Below, in pieces: positions 47,318 through 59,338 of a stretch of DNA of 64,000 nt; the first letter of the stretch is position 1, and the number at the start of each line of letters is the position of its first letter. The notes under the pieces were generated by a model, which was not told the DNA's origin, searched no databases, and saw nothing but the letters and a program-made list of their open reading frames with translations. Position numbers and translations under genes: made by a program. The stretch lies in NCBI GenBank assembly GCA_027563935.2, contig CM050447.1, forward strand, positions 83,437,461 through 83,501,460. Reading direction: 5' to 3'. This DNA comes from Costus lasius. Lineage: Eukaryota; Streptophyta; Magnoliopsida; Zingiberales; Costaceae.

Positions 47318-48153
47318 CCTCCATGGTGGTTTTTTTTCTTTCCTTTTCCTTTTCCTCCCAAGGAAAGGGGCTCATGGTCACGTCCATTTTTTTTTCTTTC
47401 CCTCAATATTTCTTTCCTTCCAACTTTTTCTTCTCCTCTGGTTTCCTTCCATCGAAGGAAACAGACCCTTAGGTCTATTAATTAAATTGCTTTAAAAACT
47501 AAGCCAATGACTGAAAGGTAACTTTTAGTTTTGAAAACCTACAATTAACCTTATAGCTAATGACCTACGAAAGTAGCTTAGTTATATTGGGGAACATAAA
47601 ATCTATAGTGTGTTTAATGAAGTTAACCAAGGTTGGTACTTAGAGTGAAAGATGAGTATAGGATAGGTGAAATATTAGGGTGGGCTACTAAAAGGGGACA
47701 TCATATATATTCTTATAGTATATTTCCTTTCAACACTTCTAAATATTTGATACATGTTGATATGAATTACTTGGAGAAATTATTATGGTGAAACCCCATG
47801 TCCGAGCTTCCCTCATATTTTATAGCCTTCTTCTATTAATTATTCTTTCTAATACACTTATAACTAATCGATTTGCCTAGATTACATGAATATGATTTAA
47901 TCAGAACTTAACTCTAGAGTATCTATGGGAAAGATATTTTTATTACTTTAATAGATTCACTTGCGAAGACGCATGTGAGGGTTGTGGTGCCACTGGAATC
48001 ACCGTGGTCGCGTGTAGTATCATGTTTTTGGTGTCATTATCGGGAACTCAAGACCCTATGAACCTCAAGCCTTGTCTTTTAGATCAAACTACCCACACCC
48101 TCAAGCAACCTCTAGGATTAACTCAACTTTCAAAAAGTTTGGACACTTAATTA
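47318..48153 (+). other. Remnant of a further Athila-type LTR with decayed primer site
   Basis: No gene. A polypyrimidine-rich start (47322-47450) leads into sequence resembling the 3' half of LTR F (GTGAAACCCC block at about 47790). It ends near 48022 and is followed by TGGTGTCATTATCGGGAAC at 48029-48047, a decayed aspartate-tRNA primer site. Element E is inserted at 48153. Confidence 0.55.
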
Positions 48154-50066
48154 TGATGACACCAAAATATATAGTATATTTTGTATCATTTTAGATATCT
48201 TTTCATGCTAAATTGAGGATCTTTTACTTGTTTTTATGCTGAATTCATCAAAATATTGTGAAGTCTACTTCTATTTCGATTTTTCATGATTTTCAGGTAA
48301 AAAGGCACTATTTTGAGGACTTTTCGAGCAAAATCAAAGGCATGAAAGAGTTCCCATCATCAAGAGGAGATCACATGTCAAATTTCAAAAGAATCAGAGC
48401 TTCAGGGAAAATTACGGCACCCCCAACATGAACTTTACAGTTCCGTAATTTGGAGTTTTTTAACACAGAGAATTTCATGAGATTACGGCACCGCCGTAAA
48501 CATTTTTACGGTGCCATAATTTGGGAAGATTTCAACCAAAGTTTTCATGGCGATTATGGCACTGCCGTAACAATCTTTATGGTGCCATAATGATAGATGA
48601 TTTTCCACCCGAGAGATTTCGGAGATTACGGCACTGCCGTAATGATCTTTATGGGCCGTATTTTGGTCCAAAAACTTACAGAAGCAAATACGGTATGGCC
48701 GTAAATATTTTTATGGGCCGTAATGTTGACAAATAATTCACAGAGCAAAAATTACGGCTCTGTCGTAAACCTCCTTACGGTCGTAATTCCAAGTCAAAAA
48801 CATGATTTTTATGGGTCTGAATATTGCGCGGACCATAACTTTTGATCCTGAGCTCCAAATCAAGATCCGAAAGATGTTACGCACTTGCCTTTAAGAGGCA
48901 AAGAGGCACGAAGTGGAAGCCCCAATGTTTATCCAGTATTTAGAGAGCAATCGACAGAGAGGTAGTTAGGGTTTGGCCTCATGCTGAGAGGTGTAGAGGG
49001 CACCTCAGGCCGTGATTTTCACTCAGAAGCTTCTCCTAGAGGAGGAGAGGACATACCAGAAGTTTCAAAGCAAAAGGATCTCAAACGAGGGAGAAATCAA
49101 CAAAGGAGCGTCACCGGCACTGTTCGTCCCAGATTTACGGTCGTACCGTAATTTGTTCTCTCCCTCTATTTTGATTTCCTACACCATGGATTATTGTACC
49201 TATTCTTCCATGCATGCTTAAACACTTTTTGGGACATGGGGTGTAATCCCCCTTGATTTTTAATGATTAGATAACTTTTTACCTTCGTCAGAATAGTTTT
49301 ATTATGATGATTCTACTTATGTGATTGTTTGTCTTTGATTCTCCATAGATTGATGTTATTATTCATGTTTTAGAGTTCTCGCAATAAGGACCGAAAGGTG
49401 ACTTTCTTGAGAACTTGGAACCCTAGAATTGCATGTTAGGAACTCTCTTAGGTGAGTTCTTAATTATCTGATTTTAGTGATCTTATTGCCATGACGATAA
49501 TTTAAATCTAGGGTAGAGTCGAGTTGTCAAACGTGGAGATCTTGCACGAAAGTGAGGGTTTCGAAAGTGAGGATCGAAACGTTGGAGAACCATAAGTAGA
49601 ACTTGTGTTGAGTCTCAGATGCACGAAAGTGATCCTTGAGATTCCGCTCGAGACAATCAACTTAGAATTCGGATGCACGAAAGTGATATTTGAATTCTTT
49701 GATTGATGATTTACTTATCATTAGCCTAGGATAGATCTTGCGCGAAAGTGAGGATTGGTCCCGGCATGATTGTCTGCATGAAAGTGAGATGATCCCTTTA
49801 TGAAGTAAATTAAGTCTTTATCATGATAAGATTAGTCTGGCGACCTTTTATTTATGTATAGTCATTAGAATCAAGGAGGATGAAACCCTAGTCCTAGTTA
49901 TTTCTCTCTGATTATCTTTTTAGCATACTTTTCTGCATAGTTTACTTCCATCATATTTGGCTTGCTTAGCTAGTGAGAAAATATCTATTTGGTACTTAAC
50001 ACGTAGGTCTTTGTGGTTCGATATTTTTATTACTTCGAAGTATCCGTGCACTTGCGGATTACAACA
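48154..50066 (+). repeat. 5' LTR of element E
   Basis: 1913 bp, TGATGACACC to ...CACTTGCGGATTACAACA. It contains the TTACGGC palindrome array (48413-48800) and five to six copies of CACGAAAGTGA (49550-49800). Confidence 0.92.
48413..48800. repeat. TTACGGC palindrome array, 5' LTR of E
   Basis: About six degenerate units of 55-65 bp. Each has ATTACGGCACYGCCGTAA (arms TTACGGCA/TGCCGTAA around one base), a short spacer, then TTTTACGGTGCCGTAAT-like words. Individual units carry substitutions such as TATGGC or GTCGTAA. Confidence 0.85.
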
Positions 50067-50072
50067 AGTTTT

Positions 50073-50092
50073 TGGTGCCGTTGCCGAGGACC
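50073..50092 (+). promoter_or_regulatory. Primer-binding site of element E
   Basis: TGGTGCCGTTGCCGAGGACC, six bases past the LTR. It differs from the clean site at 10940 by two transitions. Confidence 0.85.
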
Positions 50093-50347
50093 TTAGTTTT
50101 GTTAATATCAAAATAGTTGTTAGTATTGCTAGACTAAGTTTTATTTATTTTAGATTTAACTTTATTTTTTTTATTTTTGCAGGTTCTGGATTTTCACAGT
50201 TGTGATAGAGCTGTGATTTCTACAATTTGTGAATTTGCTTGTGTTTATTATTTTCTATTTTTTTTATATATTCTGAAAAAAAAAAAAAGGGTTTTATCTT
50301 TTGATTGGTGTTGGATTATCTTTCTGTTCTTGATAGGTTTGATAAAT

Positions 50348-51731
50348 ATGTCTTTTCATCACAATTCATGGGCATCTCAAAGAAGAGAGGAATACATGTC
50401 ATACAAAGATGATTCATCATGCACTATTCAAGATAAGTTAAATCAACTTTTAGACTCTTATAAGCAACCGGCTATAACATCTTATTCTTCTATTAGATGT
50501 GATATTTGTGGATATTTTGATCATTATTCATCTGATTGCCAATTTTTAAATCCCAATTTATCATGGAACGAATCTTATCAATTGTATTCTAGATGGGAAA
50601 ATCACCAAACTTCTTTTTATGATGATTGTTCAAATCATGTTTCTGAACCATACTTTGAGAAAATTGAAGAACCTAGATTAGAGTCCATGCTTGAGAAAAT
50701 ATTGGCCAACCAAAATCAATTCATGTAAACCACAAATAAAGAAATTGTAAACCTTAAGGAAACCCAGTTAGCACAACAAGCATGTTTATTTGAGTTTGAA
50801 ACTGAAGAACTTGATTTAGAAAAATCCCCCTCTGATTATGATTATTTTGAGATTGAGCCTTATGTCAATATTAATGCATCTCACTCTGATTTTGATAATT
50901 GTGAAATTGATTCATTTGATAATTTATTTGAGGAAAAGGTTGAGGAAATTAAAATTGAAAAAACCTCTTTTGATGAAATTGATTCTTTTGATGTTGTATC
51001 ATTTATGGTTAAATCTGATGAGTTCGATAAAGGCTTGAAAATTACAGACATTGATGAGCCCCACTTTGATTTTGGTGATATTGCTGAAATTAATGATAGA
51101 TCTTTTATAGTTAACTCTGATTCTATTAATTCTTTTGTGAACATTGATAAATCTCATTATGATTTTTTATATGATTCTGATTTTGACTCTTCTGATGATG
51201 AATTATTTGGGGAGGCATGAGGAAATTGATTTTGTAGAGTCTCATCTTGATTTTGATGATGATTTTGAAATTGATAAATTATTTGATGATGTGCATGAGG
51301 AATTTGAAAAGGATTTGAATTTTATAAATATGAATGAATCTGATGTTTTGCCCATATCTACTGTTCACTCCTCTGATTTTATTGAAAAATTGTGTTTTAT
51401 TGAGGAATCCAATGAAAGACATAAAAAATATTTTGATGATCCAATGTTTGATTCTTTTGATCAAAGTCCTTTTCTTATTGCTATTGAAAATATTAATTTG
51501 AAGAAAGGACTCATGATTTTGCTTTTTGATAAACATAGGAAGATCATAAAGAATTCTTTGAGTGGATTTGAGAAGTATGATTTTAATTTCTGCACATTTG
51601 AGAAAGCCACTTTGATTGTGATTTATATGCAATTTTGGATTTTTGGATTAGTGGCTAAAATTTTTGGACAAAGGAAATGCAGAAAATTGTTTGCTCTTTA
51701 CTTTGGTACTGATTCACCTGCTTCACCATGA
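50348..51731 (+). pseudogene. Gag-like zinc-knuckle protein with acidic D/F-rich region (element E)
   Basis: ATG 50348 (MSFHHNSW) is chosen because the homologous part begins there; the frame extends upstream to 50177 without similarity. An intact zinc knuckle CDICGYFDHYSSDC lies near residue 50, and ESMLEKILANQNQF near residue 115 matches the Athila Gag at 13880-13945. After TAA 50726 the same frame goes on to 51220 and a shifted frame to 51731, so one nonsense and one frameshift separate three parts of an original product of about 460 residues. The C-terminal part is rich in Asp, Glu, Phe and Ser (SDFDNCEIDSFDNLFEE type repeats) and I recognise no fold in it. The Gag N-terminal half, protease, RT and integrase are missing. 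An RNA-binding packaging role is inferred from the knuckle only. Confidence 0.8.
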
Positions 51732-51773
51732 GATTTGATTTTTAGTCAAGCTATGGACCTAAAATTAGCGCTT

Positions 51774-51791
51774 CTTGGGAGGCAACCCAAG
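51774..51791 (+). other. Hairpin CTTGGG-AGGCAA-CCCAAG after the E coding region
   Basis: A perfect six-pair stem follows the stop codon by about 45 bp. I recall similar GGGAGGCAACCC words downstream of coding regions in plant gypsy elements, so it may be a conserved 3' signal. Confidence 0.55.
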
Positions 51792-54469
51792 CATTTTTTA
51801 CTTAGCTTTGTTTCTTATTATTTTTGTTTATTTTTAGAATTAATTTTTCTTCTCTTTTTGTAGGGGAAAGCAAGTTTTCGCGCAAATTACGGCACTGCCG
51901 TAATCGAGTTTACGGTACCGTATTTTTGGTCCGTTTTTGACCCGAGTGTTTATTGCTTTTACGGTGGTACCTAAGCAATTTTACGTTGCCGTAATTTGTG
52001 AATTTTGAATTTTTGAATTTTTGAATTTTTGAATTTTGAATTTTCAAAAAAAATAAATTAATTAATTAAAAAAATAAAAAATTTAAAATTCTAACTAATT
52101 TTACGGCAGTACCGTAACCATGTTTACGGTACCGTAATGCCTGCATATTTCTGACCCGAGAATTTGTGTCCATTACGGCACTGCCGTAAAGAACATTACG
52201 CCCGTAATTTTTGAACTACGGTTTGGTTATCTGACTAGGTGTTTTCTCGCTGCGATTTTAAGAAACTGGAGTGCGAAAATTTTTGATCTTTGGCACAACA
52301 TTGAAGTACTCATCTTTGTCTATCATCTGGATATTTTTTCTGAATTTTAAAGTCCATGGATCATTCTAAAACACATAGCATCTTTTCGATTCTGATTAAT
52401 TTCTGCAGCAGTTTTCTTTTGAATATTCTGATTAGCACTTTTTCTGCAAGTTTTTAAGATGCTTTAATGACTTGAAACCCTGATTTTTCGCATGGAATAT
52501 GAAGAACATGTGTCGTTCTACCTCGTGGATTAATTGTTTTCATGAAAATATTTTCTGACAATTCTAGGACACATAGCAACTTTTCGAATCTGATTAACTT
52601 TTGTGCAGTTTTTGCAATTTTGTAATCTGAGTAGCTTTCTTTCTGCTGATGCCCTAAATTCCTGATAGATTTTTATCCTTTAATTTTCATACGTCTGAAA
52701 AGAACATATCTTATTCTACAACCTGGTTTTGTCCATTTTCTATTTGGATGATTAAATTTTATTCTAGGGTATGGCTACTTTTCATAAAAAATTCAAAAAC
52801 TGCTTGGTTTGCTTTCTACTTGTTATTGCTTCTTTTGCCTCCAGATCCAGAAATCTTCAAGAGCAACTGTCTTCCACCTCTAGCCACCACTGCATCTGCC
52901 TCTGACATCACTATATCCAGCCGTTGACACTGGATTATACCATCAGCAGATTCTTACTTTTTCCACTGCCTCTTATTCTATTGATTTTATTTATTTATGC
53001 AGCAGATTCTTCATTAGTGACTGATTTTCTATTTATGCAGCATTATTTCTGACACCCACCTGCCGACGATCTCACCTCTAGGACTGTATTCTCTAGCAGG
53101 CCACTAGAGATTACTCACTCTACTGTCGGCATCATCATCATTGACAGCAGCTTTTCAACCAGCCTCTGTTCCACCTCTACTTCTTACCTGCATCAGCTCT
53201 TTCCACCAGGACTCCTCTAGACTATTGATGATATCTCTGATTCTCCCTTGAGAAAATTATTTTTATCATTGTTATTTTTTTTAGTTACATACTATTTTCA
53301 GACTGAGCCTTATGTACTTTAAATTATGTAGGTAAAATTTTCAAAAGGCACATATTTGGACCTAGCAGCATCTGCCCTGACACTATTTTTAGTCCGAGCC
53401 TTATGTATTTTCGGTCAGAGCTTGCCATATAGTTTTGTGAGTATTGCTTACACTTTTTTTGTGATATGATTATCTACACTTTTCTTCTCTTAGATCCATC
53501 ACTTTACATCCATTGCATTGTTTGAGCCTTATGTGATTATACGGATCTACCACTTTACATCTTTTCATTTTTTTTGTTTCTCACCTTTTGCACTGATTAT
53601 GACATATTTTGATGTTTCAAAATCTTTCTATGACTTGAATCCATGTGATGAGAGGTTTATGAATTTTTCTATAATGATGAATGTGTTCATGCATGTGATT
53701 AGGACTAAACCTATCATGTTAGATTTATTTCTTCAATGCATATCTATCTTTTGAAATTTGACATTGGTTGATGCATGAAATTTTGGGTATATGTATTATT
53801 TGAGGAATAAGATCTAAAGGTGAAACTACTCCTTTAAATAAAATGAGCATATGAGTATGATTACTGAATTGATATCAATTGATCAACCTAGTAGATGTTT
53901 ATTCTATCTTGCTATTTGTTGGGAAAGAAGAATCCAAAATCCACAAAAACAGTGAGAGACTCCCCTACTTGGCACCACGTAAAATTGATAGTGGTACCTA
54001 AGACATGGGTTGAAGTCTATAAAAAAATAATGAGTGTGAAAAATAATAAGACTCCTCTACTTGGCATTGTGTAAAATTGACAGTGGTACCGAAGAAAGAG
54101 TTGAAGTCAAAATAAAAAAGTGTGTATCTATGTGGGTACATGCCATCCATGCAAAAATAATAAAATACATGAAAAAGAAAAAAAATTATGTGTGGAAAAA
54201 GATCTTTGAAACCCAATTCCTGTAAACAAAAGCATGATAGATTTGAACTGAAATTGGGTAAAGTCATGAGGTTGAAGTTCTATTTATTGTACAAGTTGCA
54301 AAGTTTTATTTGATTGAATTGTGGATCTAGAGGGTTGAGTTCTAAGGATGATATGTTTATTTGAAGTTTTGTAAATCAATTGGTGAAATTTTTCATTGAT
54401 AGGTTGTATTTTAGAAATTTATTGAGCATGAAAAGGTTATTCTTTTAATCAAATTTTGATTTTTGCTTG
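51792..54469 (+). other. Noncoding internal region of element E
   Basis: No gene supported. It contains TTACGGC palindromes at 51883-52212, GAATTTTT repeats at about 52000-52045, and a roughly 100-bp duplicated segment (about 53950-54000 and 54048-54100, each with CTACTTGGCA and AGTGGTACC). It ends at the polypurine region. Confidence 0.7.
51883..52212. repeat. TTACGGC palindromes in the internal region of E
   Basis: Four loose units, each with TTACGGCACTGCCGTAA or TTACGGCAGTACCGTAA followed by TTTACGGTACCGTA-like words. The same motif is in both LTRs, so it is shared by LTR and internal DNA of one element. Confidence 0.8.
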
Positions 54470-54500
54470 AGGACAAGCAAAGTTTGAGTCTTATGTATTT
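54470..54500 (+). promoter_or_regulatory. Polypurine region of element E
   Basis: TTGAGGACAAGCAAAGTTTGAG precedes the 3' LTR by about ten bases. It is the form usual in Athila/Tat-like elements, with TATGTATTT between it and the LTR. Confidence 0.6.
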
Positions 54501-56376
54501 TGATGACACCAAAATATAAAGTATATTTTTTATCAATTTAGATATCTTTTCATGCTAAATTGAGGATCTTTTACTTGTTTTTATGCTGAATTCATCAAAA
54601 TATTGTGAAGTCTACTTCTATTTCGATTTTTCATGATTTTCAGGTAAAAAGGCACTATTTTGAGGACTTTTCAAGCAAAATCAAAGGCATGAAAGAGTTC
54701 CCATCATCAAGAGGAGATCACATGTCAAATTTCAAAAGAATCAGAGCTTCAAGGAAAATTACGGCACCCCCAACATGAACTTTACGGTTCCGTAATTTGG
54801 AGTTTTTCAACACAGAGAATTTCGTGAGATTACGGCACCGCCGTAAACATTTTTACGGTGCCATAATTTGGGAAGATTTCAACCAGAGTTTTCATGGCGA
54901 TTATGGCACTGCCGTAACAATCTTTATGGTGCCGTAATGATAGATGATTTTCCACCCGAGAGATTTCAAAGATTACGGCACTGCCGTAATGATTTTTACA
55001 GGCCGTATTTTGGTCCAAAAACTTACAGAAGCAAATACGGCACGGCCGTAAACATTTTTATGGGCCGTAATGTTGACAAATAATTCATAGAGCAAAAATT
55101 ACGGCACTGCCATAAACCTCCTTACGGCCGTAATTCCAAGTAAAAAATGCAATTTTTACGGGTCTGAATCTTGCGTGGACCATAACTTTTGATCCAAAGC
55201 TCCAAATCAAGATCCGAAAGATGTTACGGACTTTCCTTTAAGAGGATACGACGCACGAAGTGGAAGCCCCAATTTTTATCTAGTATTGAGAGAGCAATCG
55301 ACAAAGAGGCGGTTAGGGTTTGGCCTCGTGTCGAGAGGCGTAGAGGGCACCTCAGGCCATGATTTTCACTCAGAAGCTTCGCCTGGAGGAGGAAAGGACA
55401 TACCAGAAGTTTCAAAGCAAAAGAATCTCAAACGAGGGAGAAATCAACAAAGGAGCGTCACCGGCACTATTCGTCCCAGATTACGGCCGTAATCACTATT
55501 ACGGCCGTACCGTAATTATTGTACCTCTTCTTCCATGCATGCTTAAACACTTTTTGGGACATGGGGTGTAATACCCCTTGATTTTTAATGATTAGATAAC
55601 TTTTTACCTTCGTCAGAATAGTTTTATTATGATGATTCTACTTATGTGATTGTTTGTCTTTGATTCTCCATAGATTGATGTTATTATTCATGTTTTAGAG
55701 TTCTCGCAATAAGAACCGAAAGGTGACTTGCTTGAGAACTTGGAACCCTAGAATTGCATGTTAGGAACTCTCTTAGGTTAGTTCTTAATTATTTGATTTT
55801 AGTGATCTTATTGCCATGACGATAATTTAAATCTAGGGTAGAGTCGAGTTGTCAAATGTGGAGATCTTGCACGAAAGTAAGGATCGGAATGTTGGAGAAC
55901 CATAAGTAGAACTTGTGTTGAGTCTCAGATGCACGAAAGTGATCCTTGAGATTCCGCTCGAGACAATCAACTTAGAATTCGGATGCACGAAAGTGATCTT
56001 TGAATCCTTTGATTGATGATTTACTTATCATTAGCCTGGGATATATCTTGCGCGAAAGCGAGGATTGGTCCCTGCATGATTGTCTGCACGAATGTGAGAT
56101 GATCCCTTTATGAAGTAAATTAAGTCTTTATCATGATAAGATTAGTCTGGCGACCTTTTATTTATGTCTAGTCATTAGAATCAAGGAGGATGAAACCCCA
56201 GTCCCAGTTATTTCTCTCTGATTATCTTTTTAGCATACTTTTCTGCATAGTTTACTTCCATCACATTCGGCTTGCTTAGCTAGTGAGAAAATATCTATTT
56301 GGTACTTAACACGTAGGTCTCTGTGGTTCGATATTTTTATTACTTTGAAGAATCCGTGCACTTGCGGATTACGACA
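54501..56376 (+). repeat. 3' LTR of element E
   Basis: 1876 bp, TGATGACACC to ...CACTTGCGGATTACGACA. It differs from the 5' LTR by scattered substitutions and a few short gaps (for example near 55495-55520 and 55880). The TTACGGC array lies at 54757-55140, the CACGAAAGTGA words at 55868-56100. Confidence 0.92.
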
Positions 56377-56524
56377 AATTACTTTGCATATTTTACAAGT
56401 TGATCATATATACTTTATTATACCAAGTCACTTAGACATTAGAATTCCTTACCCAAAGTGTACTAATGAATATGGTCGCAAAAGGGAATTCAATGTAGGT
56501 GTCTTTGAATTAATACAAGTACAA

Positions 56525-56592
56525 GGACTTGGTAGGATTCTTAGAACTCAAAGACTTGGTAGGATGCTTGGAACTCAAAGACATGGTAGGTG
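56525..56592 (+). repeat. Three-unit tandem repeat
   Basis: Units of about 27 bp built on GACTTGGTAGGATTCTTAGAACTCAAA, 2.5 copies. It looks like a local duplication in the LTR D region. Confidence 0.75.
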
Positions 56593-57405
56593 TGTTGCTA
56601 TTTTTGCTGCTTCACTAATGTCCTTTGACTTGAGGTCATCATATGGTAAGTCATATGCTTTGAAACAATCTATCGTCTCACCATAATAGGGAGATCATAA
56701 TAGTTATTTTTGGGTATGTCATAGGCAATATGTGAAGTGTGATAAATCATAGTAGGATTTTCTCCTTAGGGAATTATGATATCCATGGCACCCCACCTGT
56801 AGGAACATGGCTGATAGTATATGATCATATCTAAGTAAATAACCTAATCATGTCATGTCCATTAGATTGGTTAAATAAGTGTGACACACTTGTCCAATCA
56901 AGATATTAATTAGCAAAGAGATTATATTGCATGGATGCCTTGTTGCTTGGTAGGGAGTTGTTGACAAATCACTTATATCTTGTGACGTGGGTAGTAGTGA
57001 TATATTGCTAGAACCCCTCACTACTTATAGCGATCTTTTGTGATCATCATGGCCAATGTTATATGAATCATATGGGGTCACACACGCATACACTTGATGT
57101 TGTAGCTTAATCGGGTAGCCTCAAATCAAATTATGTAATAATTTAACTCCATTTGAGAGTTAGATGGATCCAAATTAATTCTAGATCATTGTTGATTAAA
57201 TCAATAGTTTGAATCAATTAATATAGGAAATGATTTGGGCTAGGCGCCTACTCATTATAATATAGATCATATCATTGGGCTTTAGGCCCAAAATGGAGCA
57301 AAGAACAACACCTAGTCTAGGCGCATTAGCACCACTTGACTAGTGTTGACCATTAGTGGATGGCGCTATGACTAGGGCACCCAAGGCCTTAATAAAGCTG
57401 GTTCT

Positions 57406-58895
57406 AGTAGGAAGAGTGATGCAGCTAAAATCTACAAATCCAGCAACCTACACAGCAACCACAGGCGTGACAGCCTTCACAGCCAGCCCGTGTTCATCTC
57501 GGCCAAGGAAATCATGGCCGTGACCAGAGTCATGGCCAAGCCATGCTCTTCTCGGCATATTATGGAGACGCAGTGGCTGAAGCACCTTCTAGCCACCGGA
57601 GAGCTCGCCATCCACGGTACCGATCAACATGAAACTCTGGCTATGGAGTCTCCTCCTCTGTGCAAACTCCTGGTCCAAAGGATCCGACCATCGGATGGCC
57701 GGATCGCCGGAATCGAGCTTCACCATGTTTGGCGCCTCACTCTCTGTTCCACCCCATCCGCAACACCGATCGGCTTCAAACTCCGGCTACGACCTCTCCT
57801 CGTCGCCGCGAACTCACAGCCAGAAGGAATCGCCCATCTGGCCGATGGATCACTAGAATCAGAAGATCTTTTGACCACTGCCTCCGCTGCCTGTTCCCTG
57901 CCTGGCGAGCTGCAATTCAATGCCAGAAGCTTCCAGTCCATCTGCAGCCGCCACACACACCTCTAGCTAGAGTATCGCCGGCAATTGAGACCAGAACAGC
58001 GACCGGTAGCTACCCCTATTCATTGACGAGCACACGCAAGCGAAGAAGCAAAATAGTTCTTTGATCCAATGGCTGACATTCCTCTGCCCCCTTCAACGGC
58101 TAAATCAGTTACATAGGAAATCGATGGCTAATATTGTTTTGACTAGATCTGCTCCAATCATATGAGTTTTGGGATGATCTAGGTGTCGATCCATACTAAT
58201 CCGAACCAGATCTATCCATCCATGCCCTCAGATCTCAGATCAGGCGTCCAGATCAGAAAATATCATCAAAGCTCAAATGGACGGCTCACGTTAAGTTGAC
58301 CTGAAGCTTCTCCAATACACCTTGGTTGTTAGAATATTCCTAATCAAATGTACCCCTTCTCTCAGCTTTTTATAAAATAGTGGTTAGAATATTTGTTATA
58401 ACCATCCCTCTTGTGAGTGGGTAATCTTACCCTCCCTTAGCTTATAAAAGGGAGTTTAGGCCTACTAGCTAGATAATTCACAAGTTCGCAAGTGGCTGCG
58501 AAGAGTCTTGTAACTCCGGAGTAGTGGTTGGTGCCTGCACTCTGCAGTGCACGTAAGAGTGGAGGGAGGTTGGTGCCTCGCCTCTAGAGTCTTGTGGCGA
58601 CGCTAGAGTGACGGGCATGGTGTTGTGATCCTTGGCCTAGTCTCACTGCCTCGTCTTCTTCGATTGTAATGGTTAGTAGTTTTATTTGAGTGAGATTTCT
58701 TAGTTATATGCCTTGGTTGTTCTATTTTATCATCTGTTGCTCACATACATATCCGATTGCGTTGAGTCCGCATGTTTGATCGCGAGTTTTCAAATCGTTC
58801 GTATATCCTTCTAGAGTCGGTCTAGGAGATCCTCCCACCTCGTAGCTCGGCTCTACATTAGAGAGGCACCTTTGAGCCTCTTGGCTAGACTAGGT
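57406..58895. mobile_element. GC-richer insertion in LTR D, possibly another solo LTR
   Basis: It holds GGCCGTGA/TCATGGCC words (57465-57560), a GC-rich block with overlapping open frames (57490-58064), a TATA-like CTTATAAAAGGGAG at 58440-58453 and sequence like a plant LTR 3' part. CTGGTTC occurs at both edges (57399-57405 and 58896-58902), but no clean TG...CA ends or 5-bp duplication can be set. I do not support a gene here. Confidence 0.4.
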
Positions 58896-59338
58896 CTGGT
58901 TCACAACTTATTATAAATAAGCAAGCATGGCTCGAGGCTAAAACACACAAGTGCATGCACCCTAAGCCTTGAGAGTGTCACCCCTCCTCATCCTGCTATT
59001 ACTACTACTCATACTTGTGCCTCTGCCCCTGCTCCCTTTTCTTCATCCTTTATTGGTGCATCCTTCAATGAAGAAGAACTCTCCTAAGGCTAGCACCAAG
59101 TATGGATAAGAGCAACATCCAAGGGGTCATTGTATGGATACCTGTAAAGGGCAGACATGTCTGTGCCTACCCTTCCCGTCGTCAAGTCCAAATCATGTTG
59201 CGAGGGTAAATATTCTAAACACATTTGTTTATTCTTCTCATCCTGCATGGATCATCTGGAAAAGGAATAGGTTTTGGGTTGAGTCTTCTGCTGCATGATG
59301 AACAAAAAAATTTCAAATTCACCCACTATTTCCTAATA

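Larger units (their letters stand above)
48154..56376 (+). mobile_element. Complete non-autonomous Athila-like element E
   Basis: 8223 bp flanked by a perfect AATTA duplication (48149-48153, 56377-56381). It has two LTRs (48154-50066 and 54501-56376), an aspartate-tRNA-type primer site, one Gag-like coding region, a long noncoding part and a polypurine region. No trace of protease, RT, RNase H or integrase is seen. The LTRs look nearly alike by eye, so it moved rather recently and must have used enzymes from another element, probably an autonomous Athila. Confidence 0.9.
56382..59338 (+). repeat. Decayed copia LTR D with an internal insertion
   Basis: Left part 56600-57400 and right part about 58900-59338 follow family B in order: the TAGTAGTGATATATTGCTAG block (56986 on), GGGGTCACACAC, the palindrome AAATTAT-GTA-ATAATTT (57128-57144), GGCTAGCACCAAG near 59086, and an end CACCCACTATTTCCTAATA. 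The start is unclear because element E adjoins it. About 1.45 kb of unrelated, GC-richer sequence separates the parts. Confidence 0.65.

Noticed and set aside
48413..48800. A CRISPR-like array
   Set aside because: Units are degenerate, adjoining palindromes without unique spacers, in a plant LTR.
51279..51632. Antisense frame of 117 residues opposite the E coding region
   Set aside because: Shadow of the acidic Gag-like frame; composition follows from the opposite strand.
56345..56686. Open frame of 113 residues spanning the end of LTR E
   Set aside because: It starts inside the LTR and runs through a tandem repeat of the flank. It is chance.
57490..58064. A possible GC-rich gene of 158 or 134 residues
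   Set aside because: Two overlapping frames with no recognisable domain, in DNA that looks like part of an LTR-like insert. No intron, start context or homolog can be argued.
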